This document shows positions 55,962 through 64,000 of a stretch of DNA of 64,000 nucleotides, piece after piece. Position 1 is the stretch's first letter. Each line of letters opens with the position of its first letter. Origin of the DNA: RFSX01 sp965248155 (lineage in GTDB: Bacteria; Bacteroidota; Bacteroidia; Chitinophagales; Saprospiraceae); contig CBDFIO010000002.1 in assembly GCA_965248155.1 (NCBI GenBank), forward strand, positions 434,001 through 498,000. The letters run 5' to 3'. Made by a program: the position numbers and the translations under genes. The notes below the pieces were generated by a model. It did not search any database. It saw only the letters and a list, made by a program, of their open reading frames with translations, and was not told where the DNA came from.

Positions 55962-56181
55962 AGAGAATCAACAATATATTAATGGTTTACAAATGGAATT
56001 TTATGATATTTTATTATGCTAAAAGATCTTGAATTACTCAATAATAAATTTGGTCTCTGAGTGGGAATGCACGATTAATGATAAGCAAATAATTAAAACA
56101 CCATTTTTAGAATTGAACTATTTGAAAGAACAAATAAAAATATTGATTGGTTTACATAGAAAGCATTTCAAAAAAAACTAA

Positions 56182-56916
56182 TTATGCGAGCTCTATCCAA
56201 AAATTATTGCTGTTTTCGCCTTCCGTAATTTTTACCATCTGCGCATTTATCAGTTCGAGAAGAGCCAAAAATCTTACGATGGCATGCATTCGATTTTCTA
56301 AGTCACTAAATATTTCTTCGAAATTAAAAAGCTTACCAAGGTGCAAACTATTCTGTATATTCTCTTGTTCTTCTTTTACAGTGTAAGGATATTTAACAAT
56401 CTTATGGATATATTTATCATGAACATTTTTATAACGCTCCAATACCCTTTGGAAGGCTTTAAACAGCTTGTAAGTACTTACTGATTCTAGTTCAACATCA
56501 ACAAGTGCAATATCAGATAAAGTTTTAATTTCTTTAAAAACATTTCCTCTTTCGACTTTAAGGGCTCTCTCATCTGCCATTAGTTGAAGATTAGAAAGTA
56601 CATCTTTGTATTGCTTATACTCCAATAATTTTTGCACGAGTTCTTTACGGGGATCAATTTCGTTGCCATCTTCATCCAATTCTTTCCTTGGGATTAACAT
56701 TTTCGCTTTTATCCTCATAAGGGTAGCAGCGACGAGAATAAACTCAGCAGCAACATCAAGATTAAGTGATTCAACTTCTTTAATGTAATTAAGAAAGTCT
56801 TTAGTGATTTTCGCAATAGGAATATCATGAATATCTAATTCGTCTCTCTGTATGAAGTAGAGTACCAAATCGAAAGGTCCTTCGAAATATGCGGTCTTAA
56901 CTGTATATCCTTCCAT
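56182..56916 (-). CDS. scpA: Segregation and condensation protein A
   Basis: 244 residues. Kleisin subunit of the SMC-ScpAB condensin-like complex that organises the chromosome. Signatures are TAYFEGPFDLVLYFIQRDELDIHDIPIAKITKDFLNYI near the N-terminus, AAEFILVAATLMRIKAKMLIPR in the middle, and VRFLALLELINAQMVKI near the C-terminal winged helix. scpB and smc are not adjacent. It is divergent from the RsmI-like gene, 44 bp away. Confidence 0.95.
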   Translation of the reverse strand: MEGYTVKTAYFEGPFDLVLYFIQRDELDIHDIPIAKITKDFLNYIKEVESLNLDVAAEFILVAATLMRIKAKMLIPRKELDEDGNEIDPRKELVQKLLEYKQYKDVLSNLQLMADERALKVERGNVFKEIKTLSDIALVDVELESVSTYKLFKAFQRVLERYKNVHDKYIHKIVKYPYTVKEEQENIQNSLHLGKLFNFEEIFSDLENRMHAIVRFLALLELINAQMVKITEGENSNNFWIELA

Positions 56917-56960
56917 ATATTATCCGGAGCTACAAAATAAATATTATCTAAGTTGAAATA

Positions 56961-57701
56961 ATGCAAAAGTACAGAAATGCACTAATTTTAAATAAAAAAG
57001 ATATCGGAGCTATACTTTACTTGATACCAACTGTAATTTCTGAAAATGCCTTGGAAACCATTCCTAAAGCCAGTCTGGATATTACTTGTTCCCTTAAGCA
57101 TTTTATTGTAGAAAGAGCAAGAACTTCAAGACGCTATTTAAGAGCCATAGGTCATCCAGATCGAATTGATTCTTTACAAATTATTGAATTTGAAAAAGAG
57201 CAATCAGAATCACTTACTATAGCATTAGGGTGGTTGAAATCAGGGCATTCTGTTGGAATTATTAGCGAATCTGGAATGCCAGGGATTGCTGACCCTGGAT
57301 CAGAATTAGTGACTATGGCTCACAAATCCGATATAAAAGTAAAGTCTCTTGTTGGCCCCAGCTCTATTAATCTAGCTCTGGCTGCAAGTGGATTTAATGG
57401 TCAAAATTTTAGTTTTGGTGGTTATCTTCCAATCAAAGAAAATCCACTCAGACTTAAGTTGAAAACGATTGAAAATGAGATATTAAAAACCGGTATATCC
57501 CACATCTTCATTGAAACTCCATATCGTAATAATCGTCTGCTTAATCTTCTTATCAAGCACCTGTCAAATAATCTTGAACTTTGTGTTGCTCTGGATATTA
57601 CCGGGAAAAACGAATTAATCATAAGGAAATCCATTGCTAGTTGGAAAAAGAAGGAAGTAATACTAGATAAACTTCCATGCATTTTTCTATTAGGTAAATA
57701 A
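56961..57701 (+). CDS. RsmI/tetrapyrrole-methylase-family SAM methyltransferase
   Basis: 246 residues. Family features: LYLIPTVIS (N-terminal strand), a stretch around KHFIVERARTSRRYLRAI, SGHSVGIISESGMPGIADPGSELV (signature of the RsmI type), GPSSINLALAASGFNG and the C-terminal GKNELIIRKSIASW. RsmI methylates C1402 of 16S rRNA at the 2'-O position. Bacteroidota commonly carry a second, shorter paralogue of this family, and the present sequence looks like that branch, so the exact substrate is uncertain. Confidence 0.85.
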   Translation: MQKYRNALILNKKDIGAILYLIPTVISENALETIPKASLDITCSLKHFIVERARTSRRYLRAIGHPDRIDSLQIIEFEKEQSESLTIALGWLKSGHSVGIISESGMPGIADPGSELVTMAHKSDIKVKSLVGPSSINLALAASGFNGQNFSFGGYLPIKENPLRLKLKTIENEILKTGISHIFIETPYRNNRLLNLLIKHLSNNLELCVALDITGKNELIIRKSIASWKKKEVILDKLPCIFLLGK

Positions 57702-57734
57702 AAAAAAGGCCCAACGAATTAACGCTGAGCCTTT
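57697..57734 (-). terminator. Terminator of the 1967-residue dockerin gene
   Basis: On minus RNA, CGCTGAGCC-side and GGCCCAACG-side arms (57708-57716 with 57723-57731) form 9 pairs with two G-U, a 6-nt loop and a T run (A run at 57700-57707 on plus). It lies 20 bp past the gene stop. The plus-strand reading also gives a weaker hairpin, so it could act on the RsmI-like gene as well. Confidence 0.75.
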
Positions 57735-57754
57735 AGTTTCATAAACCAAAATGA

Positions 57755-60700
57755 TTACTCAATCACTATCATATGTTTAGTTGCTGTATGTTCATTAGTT
57801 TCTAGCTTGTAATAAATCATTCCATTAGTTGGAATATCAGATTTATTAACTCTGATCTCATTGTAACCTTTAGCTCCTTGAGTATCGATTACTTTCAAAG
57901 TTCTACCAGTTACATCATATAGACTTAGAATCGCATTTCCACTTACAGGTAAATCAAATCCGATCATTGTATACTCACTAAATGGATTAGGTTGATTCTG
58001 GTACAAAGCAAAGCTCGCTGCATAGTCTGTATTCAATCCAATCTTAACGATGTTAAGATTTTGACCTACATATGCTTCAGCTCTAGTTATATCAGAATTA
58101 ACAGATATCAAATCAGAAATCTGACCTGCTTCCTTAGCTTTTAATACAAGTGTTACAACAGCTTCTTCAGTTGGAACTGCTTCCAAGTTATTGTAGCTTA
58201 TTGTCATTTGATTTTCGAACAGACCAACGTTACCTTCTGATATATCAGATCCTTTTACTTCTACTAGTTCTAAACCTTGCATATCCATTGTAAACTGGAA
58301 TCCGTAAACCTCTTCTTTAGTATTAAGGCTAAGCTCAACTGTTTCTCCTGCATTTACAAATCCATCTTCAAAGTTGAAGCTTATAACAGAATTACTAAGT
58401 TCTTCAGCTTCAGTCTTTGCATTAGCTACGACGCTTCCATTCACATCACCAATCTTAACACCTAAGAAGTTTTCATTTAACATGTTGTCTTCAAGGTTGT
58501 TGATGTCTAGAGTTTCGCTATAAACCCAAGGATTAGAAACAGTTAACACTTGAGCCGCGTCAATCAATTTCCAACTTGCATTGTTAGGCAATTCACTGTA
58601 TACACCTAAGATTAGTTTTCTAAGTTCAATAAGGTCCAAACTTGTAACATCATTGTCATTATTAATGTCAGCAGCAATCATCTTATATGGACTAGACAAT
58701 AACTCCTGTCCCAATATGTGTCTCTGAATCAACAATAGATCCAGGGTACTTACTCCATTAAGGTAGTCATCTGTCTTAGTTCCACTCACTTCGTAGTCAT
58801 TGGACTCTTCTATACCATTGAATGCATATTCACCTTCTGTGTTTGTTGCATTGTAGTATGGATATTCCGGTGCATTACTCATCAACTGTGTCATCACACC
58901 TTCTACTCCTGCTCCTTCTTCAGTTATTACCTGTCCTGCTATTCTTCCTTCTCCTACGCCCATGTTGTCGATCAATCTCAAGTTAACCAAACAGAAGTCT
59001 GCATTTCCACACTCATCCCATACATAGATCGGAATCTGTGCAAATCCACTAGCATCTGCATCATCGATCGTAAAGATCTTTCCTGCACTTCTTAAGCCCG
59101 GCTCCCATCTGTGAGCATCTCCATCAAAGTAGTCATCCTGATCCTGGTATTCACCAGTCTCTGGATCATAATACCAGAACGTCCCGTTGTACCATACCAA
59201 ATCACTGCTTGAATCATACTCCGTATCATCTCTTCCCGGAGGTGCAACATCTGAGAATGTAAACCACAGATTGTCATTTGCAGTACAGTTGTCAAAACTT
59301 CCTACATTGAAATCTATTGCCCACAATTCTACTTGTCCGTTTCCACTCATTACTGCTGTACTTAAGTTCAAGCAGTATGGTGTCGGTGCTTTCTTGTCTG
59401 TAACCTGGAAGTATCTTACACTACTTACATTGTTTCCACATCCATCATATAATCTCCACACAGCTCTGTGCCATTGCTTCGATGATGCAATTCCGTCCGG
59501 TAATGTAATTGTTGCCAATTCATCATTACCCGTAGGTGCTATATAATATGGATTCGGTGATCCATTTACCAATCTTGGTAAATTCGTTCCAAAGTAGTAA
59601 TCACTTGTCCAGTCTGAGTTCAAGTCTATTGTAACTTCCCACTTCAACCAGTCAGATCCACATGGTCCTTCATCATTACCACTTCCACTCATCTGTACAC
59701 CTGCACTGCTACATGTCACATCCACTCCAAAACATAGACTGTCTGCTACTGTTAATACAGGATCTTGTGTATCTATCAACTTGATAATCTGTGTATAGTT
59801 ATATCTTCCTCCTGAATTTGGATTCGTAGGATCATAAGTACACCAGTTGATGATGCTCCAGTGATTCAATACTTTCCAACATGCTCCATCTTCAAAATTG
59901 AAGGAGGTATCACTCTCCATACTCACACCTACTAAGTTACATGTCGCAGGATTCCAGTATGGCTCTCCCGGATCAAATTGATCACAATCAACTACCTGAT
60001 CTGCAGGCCATGATATTGATGATGGATCAAATGCATCTATTGGTTCTATTACAAACCATTGTGTACATGATGAACAAGATTTGAATTGTCTTCTTACCGC
60101 TCCATATCCACAACTTGGATCATACGCCGGTACTTCTACTCCATCATATCTTGGATCATTGAAAAATCCATCATTTGGACCCTTTCTTCTAGGCTCTGTA
60201 TCTTCTATTAATTCTTCAGGATCACACATAATATCTATTTCTCCACATGCCGAAAATACTCTTGGCAATCCCGTCATTGTAAAGTCATTGTAATCCATAT
60301 CACATGTCAATACAAGATCCGGAGGACATGTTTGTGTCGTCGCTGACTTGTCTTCTAATCTTACTGTTGTCCATGCATAGTTTGTATTTCCATAGGCATC
60401 TCTTACTCTGAACTCTACATCTATCTCTACAAATGCTTGTCCGTCCAGATCTTCACAGCAGAACTTCACTGCGTCACCCCAGTCTAAATCTGCGAGATCA
60501 CATACATCTCCTACTCTTCTTACTGCCATATCGATTCCAGTACATCCATCATAAGATCCATTGTCTACATCTACTGCAAACAACTTCGCTATCCCTTGAA
60601 ACTCATCTACCGGATTCCCAATATTTGTAAGACTCAATACAATGAACTCTTTTGTTACAGGTACTGGTGGTGTGAGATCTACTACTGTAATATCTGCATA

Positions 60701-63658
60701 TGCATTGCCTCTGTTTCCACAGCAATCTTCAGTTACATATTCTACTGTAATTGTTTCTCCTTCCGGTGAATCATGAAGTACATAACCTGAGCTAGCATCT
60801 CCTGATACTGTCAATGCGCCTTCCACACTTCCTATCCAATAAGTCATGTTATCATCACAGTCATCATAGATATGCTCTGGATGTGGTAATAATACATCTG
60901 CAGCACATTTCCATGAATCTACGCTTACTGTAAGATCATGTACTACTAAACTTGGATTTCCAGTATCTATTGACTTAATAATCTGTCCGTATTCTATAAA
61001 CTGTCCACTGCACCAATCCAATACTGTCCAGTTTCTTAGTACTTTTCTGTTACCATCACATCCAGGTGCGCATGCATCTATTTCATTGTCTGTATAGCCT
61101 ACTATGATATTACATATCTCAGTATTGATCGCCTGTGCATGTGGTCCACTTGGATTTCTTCCTTCTACATAATAGTGAGGATATGCAAATGGAACGCCTT
61201 CATTACTTTCTATAACACAATCTATATCCAGCTCATCCGGATCTATATTGTCATCATCTGTATCCTGATCAACAGATCCCGGATCATCAAAGTAAGCAGC
61301 AATTCCTGCAGGACTGATGTCCGCTCCACAACTCATTTCAACTAGCGGGAATGGAAGTATCAAACTATCCGGTGCTATTACTATAGCTCCAGTCGCTGGA
61401 TCTATCCTCGCTGTATCCAATGTCTCTAATCCTACAGTTTTAAAGTAATATTCTCGCGTACAACTTACTGTACCTTCTACTCCATTTCCTTTGTCATAAG
61501 CCAATGTCCAGGTTCTTCTTAATAAACTACCGTTACATGGTCCAAGGTCTACATATACATCATAATAACTAACATCATCTTCTGTGATATCTCCACATAC
61601 TGATGTTGTATTATCATCTACAAAATCATCTGCCATTTCTGGTACAAGATCATCTCGTAATCTATCCCAGTATCTTTCTTTTAATAGTGGAAGTTCCCAG
61701 CATGTTAATGTACAATCTTCTGAATATCCATCTACGATTCCATCTCCATCAAGATCTTCTCCTCCAACTGGACAGTCACATTGTACTTCTGGTATACTCT
61801 TATCATCTATTTGCATGGTTCCCCAACATGAGTTACCATTACACATATCTTGTATTGTATAAGTAATTGTTCTTCCTGCATAACTTCCAAGGTCTGCTTC
61901 ATCGATTACATTTCCTGCTGAATCTGTAAATATCGCATCAAACACATCTGGAATGTAGTCATCTTCAAGTAAGGTAGACCATGAAAAGTCAAGAACACAA
62001 TCATTATTAACACTCGCATTAACATGATCATTACAAGTTAATGTTCCTCCACCACCAACTCCAACTTCAATAGATGTTGAAGTTTGACATCCTGGGAAGG
62101 CTGGTACGCCACCTACAGACACATTATCAATAAAGGTTCCCGTAAATTCAAATGTCAATGTATAAAAACCATTGGCATATTCTGTCGGATCAAATTCTGC
62201 AACTCCTATTCCAGTTGAAGGATCTCCAACATAGACTCTTACGAAACCAGCAAAACCATTGATCTCAGTAACTTCATTCCCTGAAAACATCAAAGGAGTT
62301 CCGTTATTACAGAAAGCTACCATATCGATTACAGGATCTGTAATTACAGGATACTGACAAACATTTGAAATTACCAGTTGATTTCCATTAGCATCATTTA
62401 TTGGGAATGTATTTCCTTGGGATTCACCTTCTACAAATAAAGTATACCCAATAAGGTCTACATGATCAAATGTCAATCTATACAATCCAGGAATAAATTC
62501 TGGAATCGCATCTCCAACAGAGTAACCTGTTAATCCAGTACTTCCTGCACCAATAACAAGATTTAGTCCTGCAGGACCTGTGACATCGATAACCTCACCA
62601 AATGTTCCATCTTGCGATCCGTTATAAGACTGATCATTGTTACAAGAACAAGGATCACTAATTACTGAAGCAAAATTACATGATCCACAACCACCACTAA
62701 AGCTGGTCGTACAACCATTTGCATCAACAACATCTATTGTATAATTTCCTCCTGCAACTCCTAAGTATAAAGTAGCTATTTGGCCTTCAGCTAATAAGGT
62801 CTGAGTCAAAATACCAAAACTTGAAGTTACAGTATATGGTGCTGTTCCATTGGCTACTGATAAAGTAACCAAACTTCCTATGTTACCAATATTAGGATCG
62901 TAGTTACACACGCAACTAGATACTGAAAGTTCAGGTACAGGGTCAACAACAACTTCTGTTGAATAGGATGTTTCGCAACCCGGATAAGCAGGGTTCGCTA
63001 TGGTGCCTCCTGAATCGCCAGTGCCGGATCCTGTAAATGTCCATAGCACTGAATGTGTACCCGGTCCAAGTAATGCAGGATCAAAATCATTTGATCCGCT
63101 ACCATTAATGGTAACAATAATATTACCTGGATTTCCATCAACTTCAGATACTAATAAATCTAAATTATCAGTTGATGCAGCATCTGCACAGAAAGGACCT
63201 AAAGTCGGTTCTGTAATTACTGGATATTCGCATACATTAGAAACACATATTGGTAATCCGGATCCTGAAGCAGTAATCGGATTTCCGAACATATCTACTA
63301 CACAAAGAGAATATCCTATATCATCTACATGATTAAATGTTAAGCTATACATACATAAACCTGTTACAGGATCGATAGGACCAGAAGTGAACATAGCTCC
63401 AGCTATGCTAGCTGGTGTAGAAGTACCTGAAGCAAACAAGTCAAAGCCACAAGTACCTGTTACTACAACAGTTTCAGAAAATGTCCCATCTCCAGCTCCG
63501 TTTGCTGATTGATCATTGTTACATGCACACGGATCAGAGGCCATAAAGTCTAATTCAAAGGAAGCATTGTAGTCGTCGGGCATTAGTTGTCCATAGGTAC
63601 ATACAACTATGGATAATAACATAAAGCAAATGGCAAAGCTTTTTTGTGCCAATTTCAT
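57755..63658 (-). CDS. Giant secreted dockerin/cohesin-like protein, T9SS type A
   Basis: 1967 residues with a signal peptide (MKLAQKSFAICFMLLSIVVCTYGQ). Residues 30-600 contain two related repeats (DPCACNNDQS..G..DGTF.E...V.G; V.NVCEYPVITEPTLGPFC and its relative) and a Gly-rich linker. Residues about 600-1550 are Ig- and HYR-like modules with many cysteines (D.SIPEVQC, DL.PPVPVTKEF, DLVLTCDMD, CTYDPTNPNSGGRYNYTQIIKL). A regulatory-like domain (about 1585-1630) is followed by a dockerin-like calcium pair (NGVSTLDLLLIQRHILG, about 1635; ADINNDNDVTSLDLIELRK, about 1660-1680), a cohesin-like domain (about 1745-1880) and a type A sorting domain (NQPNPFSEYTMIGFDL, about 1886-1967). Paralogue of the 4667-9094 product, 490 residues longer. 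A structural surface protein is likely. Confidence 0.88.
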   Translation of the reverse strand: MKLAQKSFAICFMLLSIVVCTYGQLMPDDYNASFELDFMASDPCACNNDQSANGAGDGTFSETVVVTGTCGFDLFASGTSTPASIAGAMFTSGPIDPVTGLCMYSLTFNHVDDIGYSLCVVDMFGNPITASGSGLPICVSNVCEYPVITEPTLGPFCADAASTDNLDLLVSEVDGNPGNIIVTINGSGSNDFDPALLGPGTHSVLWTFTGSGTGDSGGTIANPAYPGCETSYSTEVVVDPVPELSVSSCVCNYDPNIGNIGSLVTLSVANGTAPYTVTSSFGILTQTLLAEGQIATLYLGVAGGNYTIDVVDANGCTTSFSGGCGSCNFASVISDPCSCNNDQSYNGSQDGTFGEVIDVTGPAGLNLVIGAGSTGLTGYSVGDAIPEFIPGLYRLTFDHVDLIGYTLFVEGESQGNTFPINDANGNQLVISNVCQYPVITDPVIDMVAFCNNGTPLMFSGNEVTEINGFAGFVRVYVGDPSTGIGVAEFDPTEYANGFYTLTFEFTGTFIDNVSVGGVPAFPGCQTSTSIEVGVGGGGTLTCNDHVNASVNNDCVLDFSWSTLLEDDYIPDVFDAIFTDSAGNVIDEADLGSYAGRTITYTIQDMCNGNSCWGTMQIDDKSIPEVQCDCPVGGEDLDGDGIVDGYSEDCTLTCWELPLLKERYWDRLRDDLVPEMADDFVDDNTTSVCGDITEDDVSYYDVYVDLGPCNGSLLRRTWTLAYDKGNGVEGTVSCTREYYFKTVGLETLDTARIDPATGAIVIAPDSLILPFPLVEMSCGADISPAGIAAYFDDPGSVDQDTDDDNIDPDELDIDCVIESNEGVPFAYPHYYVEGRNPSGPHAQAINTEICNIIVGYTDNEIDACAPGCDGNRKVLRNWTVLDWCSGQFIEYGQIIKSIDTGNPSLVVHDLTVSVDSWKCAADVLLPHPEHIYDDCDDNMTYWIGSVEGALTVSGDASSGYVLHDSPEGETITVEYVTEDCCGNRGNAYADITVVDLTPPVPVTKEFIVLSLTNIGNPVDEFQGIAKLFAVDVDNGSYDGCTGIDMAVRRVGDVCDLADLDWGDAVKFCCEDLDGQAFVEIDVEFRVRDAYGNTNYAWTTVRLEDKSATTQTCPPDLVLTCDMDYNDFTMTGLPRVFSACGEIDIMCDPEELIEDTEPRRKGPNDGFFNDPRYDGVEVPAYDPSCGYGAVRRQFKSCSSCTQWFVIEPIDAFDPSSISWPADQVVDCDQFDPGEPYWNPATCNLVGVSMESDTSFNFEDGACWKVLNHWSIINWCTYDPTNPNSGGRYNYTQIIKLIDTQDPVLTVADSLCFGVDVTCSSAGVQMSGSGNDEGPCGSDWLKWEVTIDLNSDWTSDYYFGTNLPRLVNGSPNPYYIAPTGNDELATITLPDGIASSKQWHRAVWRLYDGCGNNVSSVRYFQVTDKKAPTPYCLNLSTAVMSGNGQVELWAIDFNVGSFDNCTANDNLWFTFSDVAPPGRDDTEYDSSSDLVWYNGTFWYYDPETGEYQDQDDYFDGDAHRWEPGLRSAGKIFTIDDADASGFAQIPIYVWDECGNADFCLVNLRLIDNMGVGEGRIAGQVITEEGAGVEGVMTQLMSNAPEYPYYNATNTEGEYAFNGIEESNDYEVSGTKTDDYLNGVSTLDLLLIQRHILGQELLSSPYKMIAADINNDNDVTSLDLIELRKLILGVYSELPNNASWKLIDAAQVLTVSNPWVYSETLDINNLEDNMLNENFLGVKIGDVNGSVVANAKTEAEELSNSVISFNFEDGFVNAGETVELSLNTKEEVYGFQFTMDMQGLELVEVKGSDISEGNVGLFENQMTISYNNLEAVPTEEAVVTLVLKAKEAGQISDLISVNSDITRAEAYVGQNLNIVKIGLNTDYAASFALYQNQPNPFSEYTMIGFDLPVSGNAILSLYDVTGRTLKVIDTQGAKGYNEIRVNKSDIPTNGMIYYKLETNEHTATKHMIVIE

Positions 63659-63790
63659 GAGATTGAGTTTTGATTAAAAATATTGATTTATGATTTCGTC
63701 CTTTGCCGAAGCAAATTAAGTTGCAAATTAAGCAAAATTATTTTTCACAATGGTATACCATCGGGTTAATTTTCATTTTATTTACAACAT

Positions 63791-64000
63791 ATGAGTAAAA
63801 TATATCATTTTTCTTTAATTTCTTTAGTTTTCACCGCGCTTTTTTTCCAAAATTCTCTTCACGGGCAATTTTCAAGAGATTTAGGATGTCAGTCAGCTTC
63901 CGATGCATTTATTGGTTTGGATCGGAAAGATTGGACTTCTAACATAGATATTGTCAGTGAATCTTATCAGTTAAATTTTGATATTCCAGAACCCCAATTA
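63791..64000 (+). CDS. Start of a secreted protein, partial
   Basis: 70 codons from the ATG at 63791 to the window edge with no stop. The product has a clean signal peptide (MSKIYHFSLISLVFTALFFQNSLHG) followed by QFSRDLGCQSASDAFIGLDRKDWTSN. Too short to assign a family. It is divergent from the giant dockerin gene, 132 bp away. Confidence 0.75.
   Translation, partial: MSKIYHFSLISLVFTALFFQNSLHGQFSRDLGCQSASDAFIGLDRKDWTSNIDIVSESYQLNFDIPEPQL

Noticed and set aside
59187..63332. Several plus-strand open frames of 60-119 codons inside the giant dockerin gene
   Set aside because: They are antisense to a long, clearly coding gene with recognisable domains and have low-complexity, Ser/His-rich products.

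Overview
This is an AT-rich window of a Bacteroidota chromosome. The closest fit from its gene families is a marine or sludge-type member of the Saprospiria (Lewinella-like), but that placement is inferred from gene content, not from a marker gene. Three signs are seen directly. Several very large secreted proteins end in type IX secretion system (T9SS) sorting domains, both type A (YPNP or NPF start) and type B (gliding-motility CHU_C type). A PorP/SprF-type partner lies next to the type B protein. Several start regions have TAnnTTTG-like promoter boxes and no clear Shine-Dalgarno sequences. No rRNA, tRNA, CRISPR array, insertion sequence or prophage was seen.

Layout. 1-9.9 kb (minus strand): a PorP/SprF protein cut by the window edge, its upstream partner with three cohesin-like domains, SprB-like repeats and a type B tail, a 1475-residue dockerin protein with a type A tail, and a LuxR-type response regulator. 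A run of 12 G separates the last two. 9.9-20.8 kb: a glycosylasparaginase-family enzyme, a T9SS-exported heme peroxidase, a large outer-membrane barrel protein, a T9SS-exported metalloprotease and a small secreted protein. 21-27 kb: a CBS-pair protein, then a compact operon of a probable surface lipoprotein, an ECF sigma factor and a protein joining one inner-membrane helix to an outer-membrane-type barrel; this is the most system-like unit of the window. 27-33 kb: a lipoprotein, Ssb, a TfoX-N protein, HutI, a small secreted protein, and a MarR/YceI pair divergent from a DoxX-like protein.

33-40 kb: a 984-residue secreted protein built of three nearly identical 876-bp lamin-tail/Calx-beta units, and a minus-strand operon (sugar isomerase-like, GMC oxidoreductase, gluconate 2-dehydrogenase subunit 3-like, DUF1761) suited to oxidation of sugars at the cell envelope. 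40-57.7 kb: mostly housekeeping genes: HtrA protease, Lgt, a glycosyltransferase, methyltransferases, NadB, an alanine/sodium symporter, phosphoglucose/phosphomannose isomerase, YraN, L31, a GlmU-like enzyme, a polysaccharide deacetylase, AtpD/AtpC, ScpA and an RsmI-family methyltransferase. A minus-strand terminator at 40.08 kb has no gene feeding it and suggests a small structured RNA. 57.7-64 kb: a 1967-residue paralogue of the dockerin protein, and the start of another secreted protein running off the right edge.

Together the accessory genes describe a cell that invests heavily in its surface: giant exported adhesin-like or matrix-like proteins, enzymes exported by the same route, and a sigma-factor module that could couple surface state to transcription. 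The T9SS machine itself (PorK/L/M/N, SprA, PorU/V) is not in this window.
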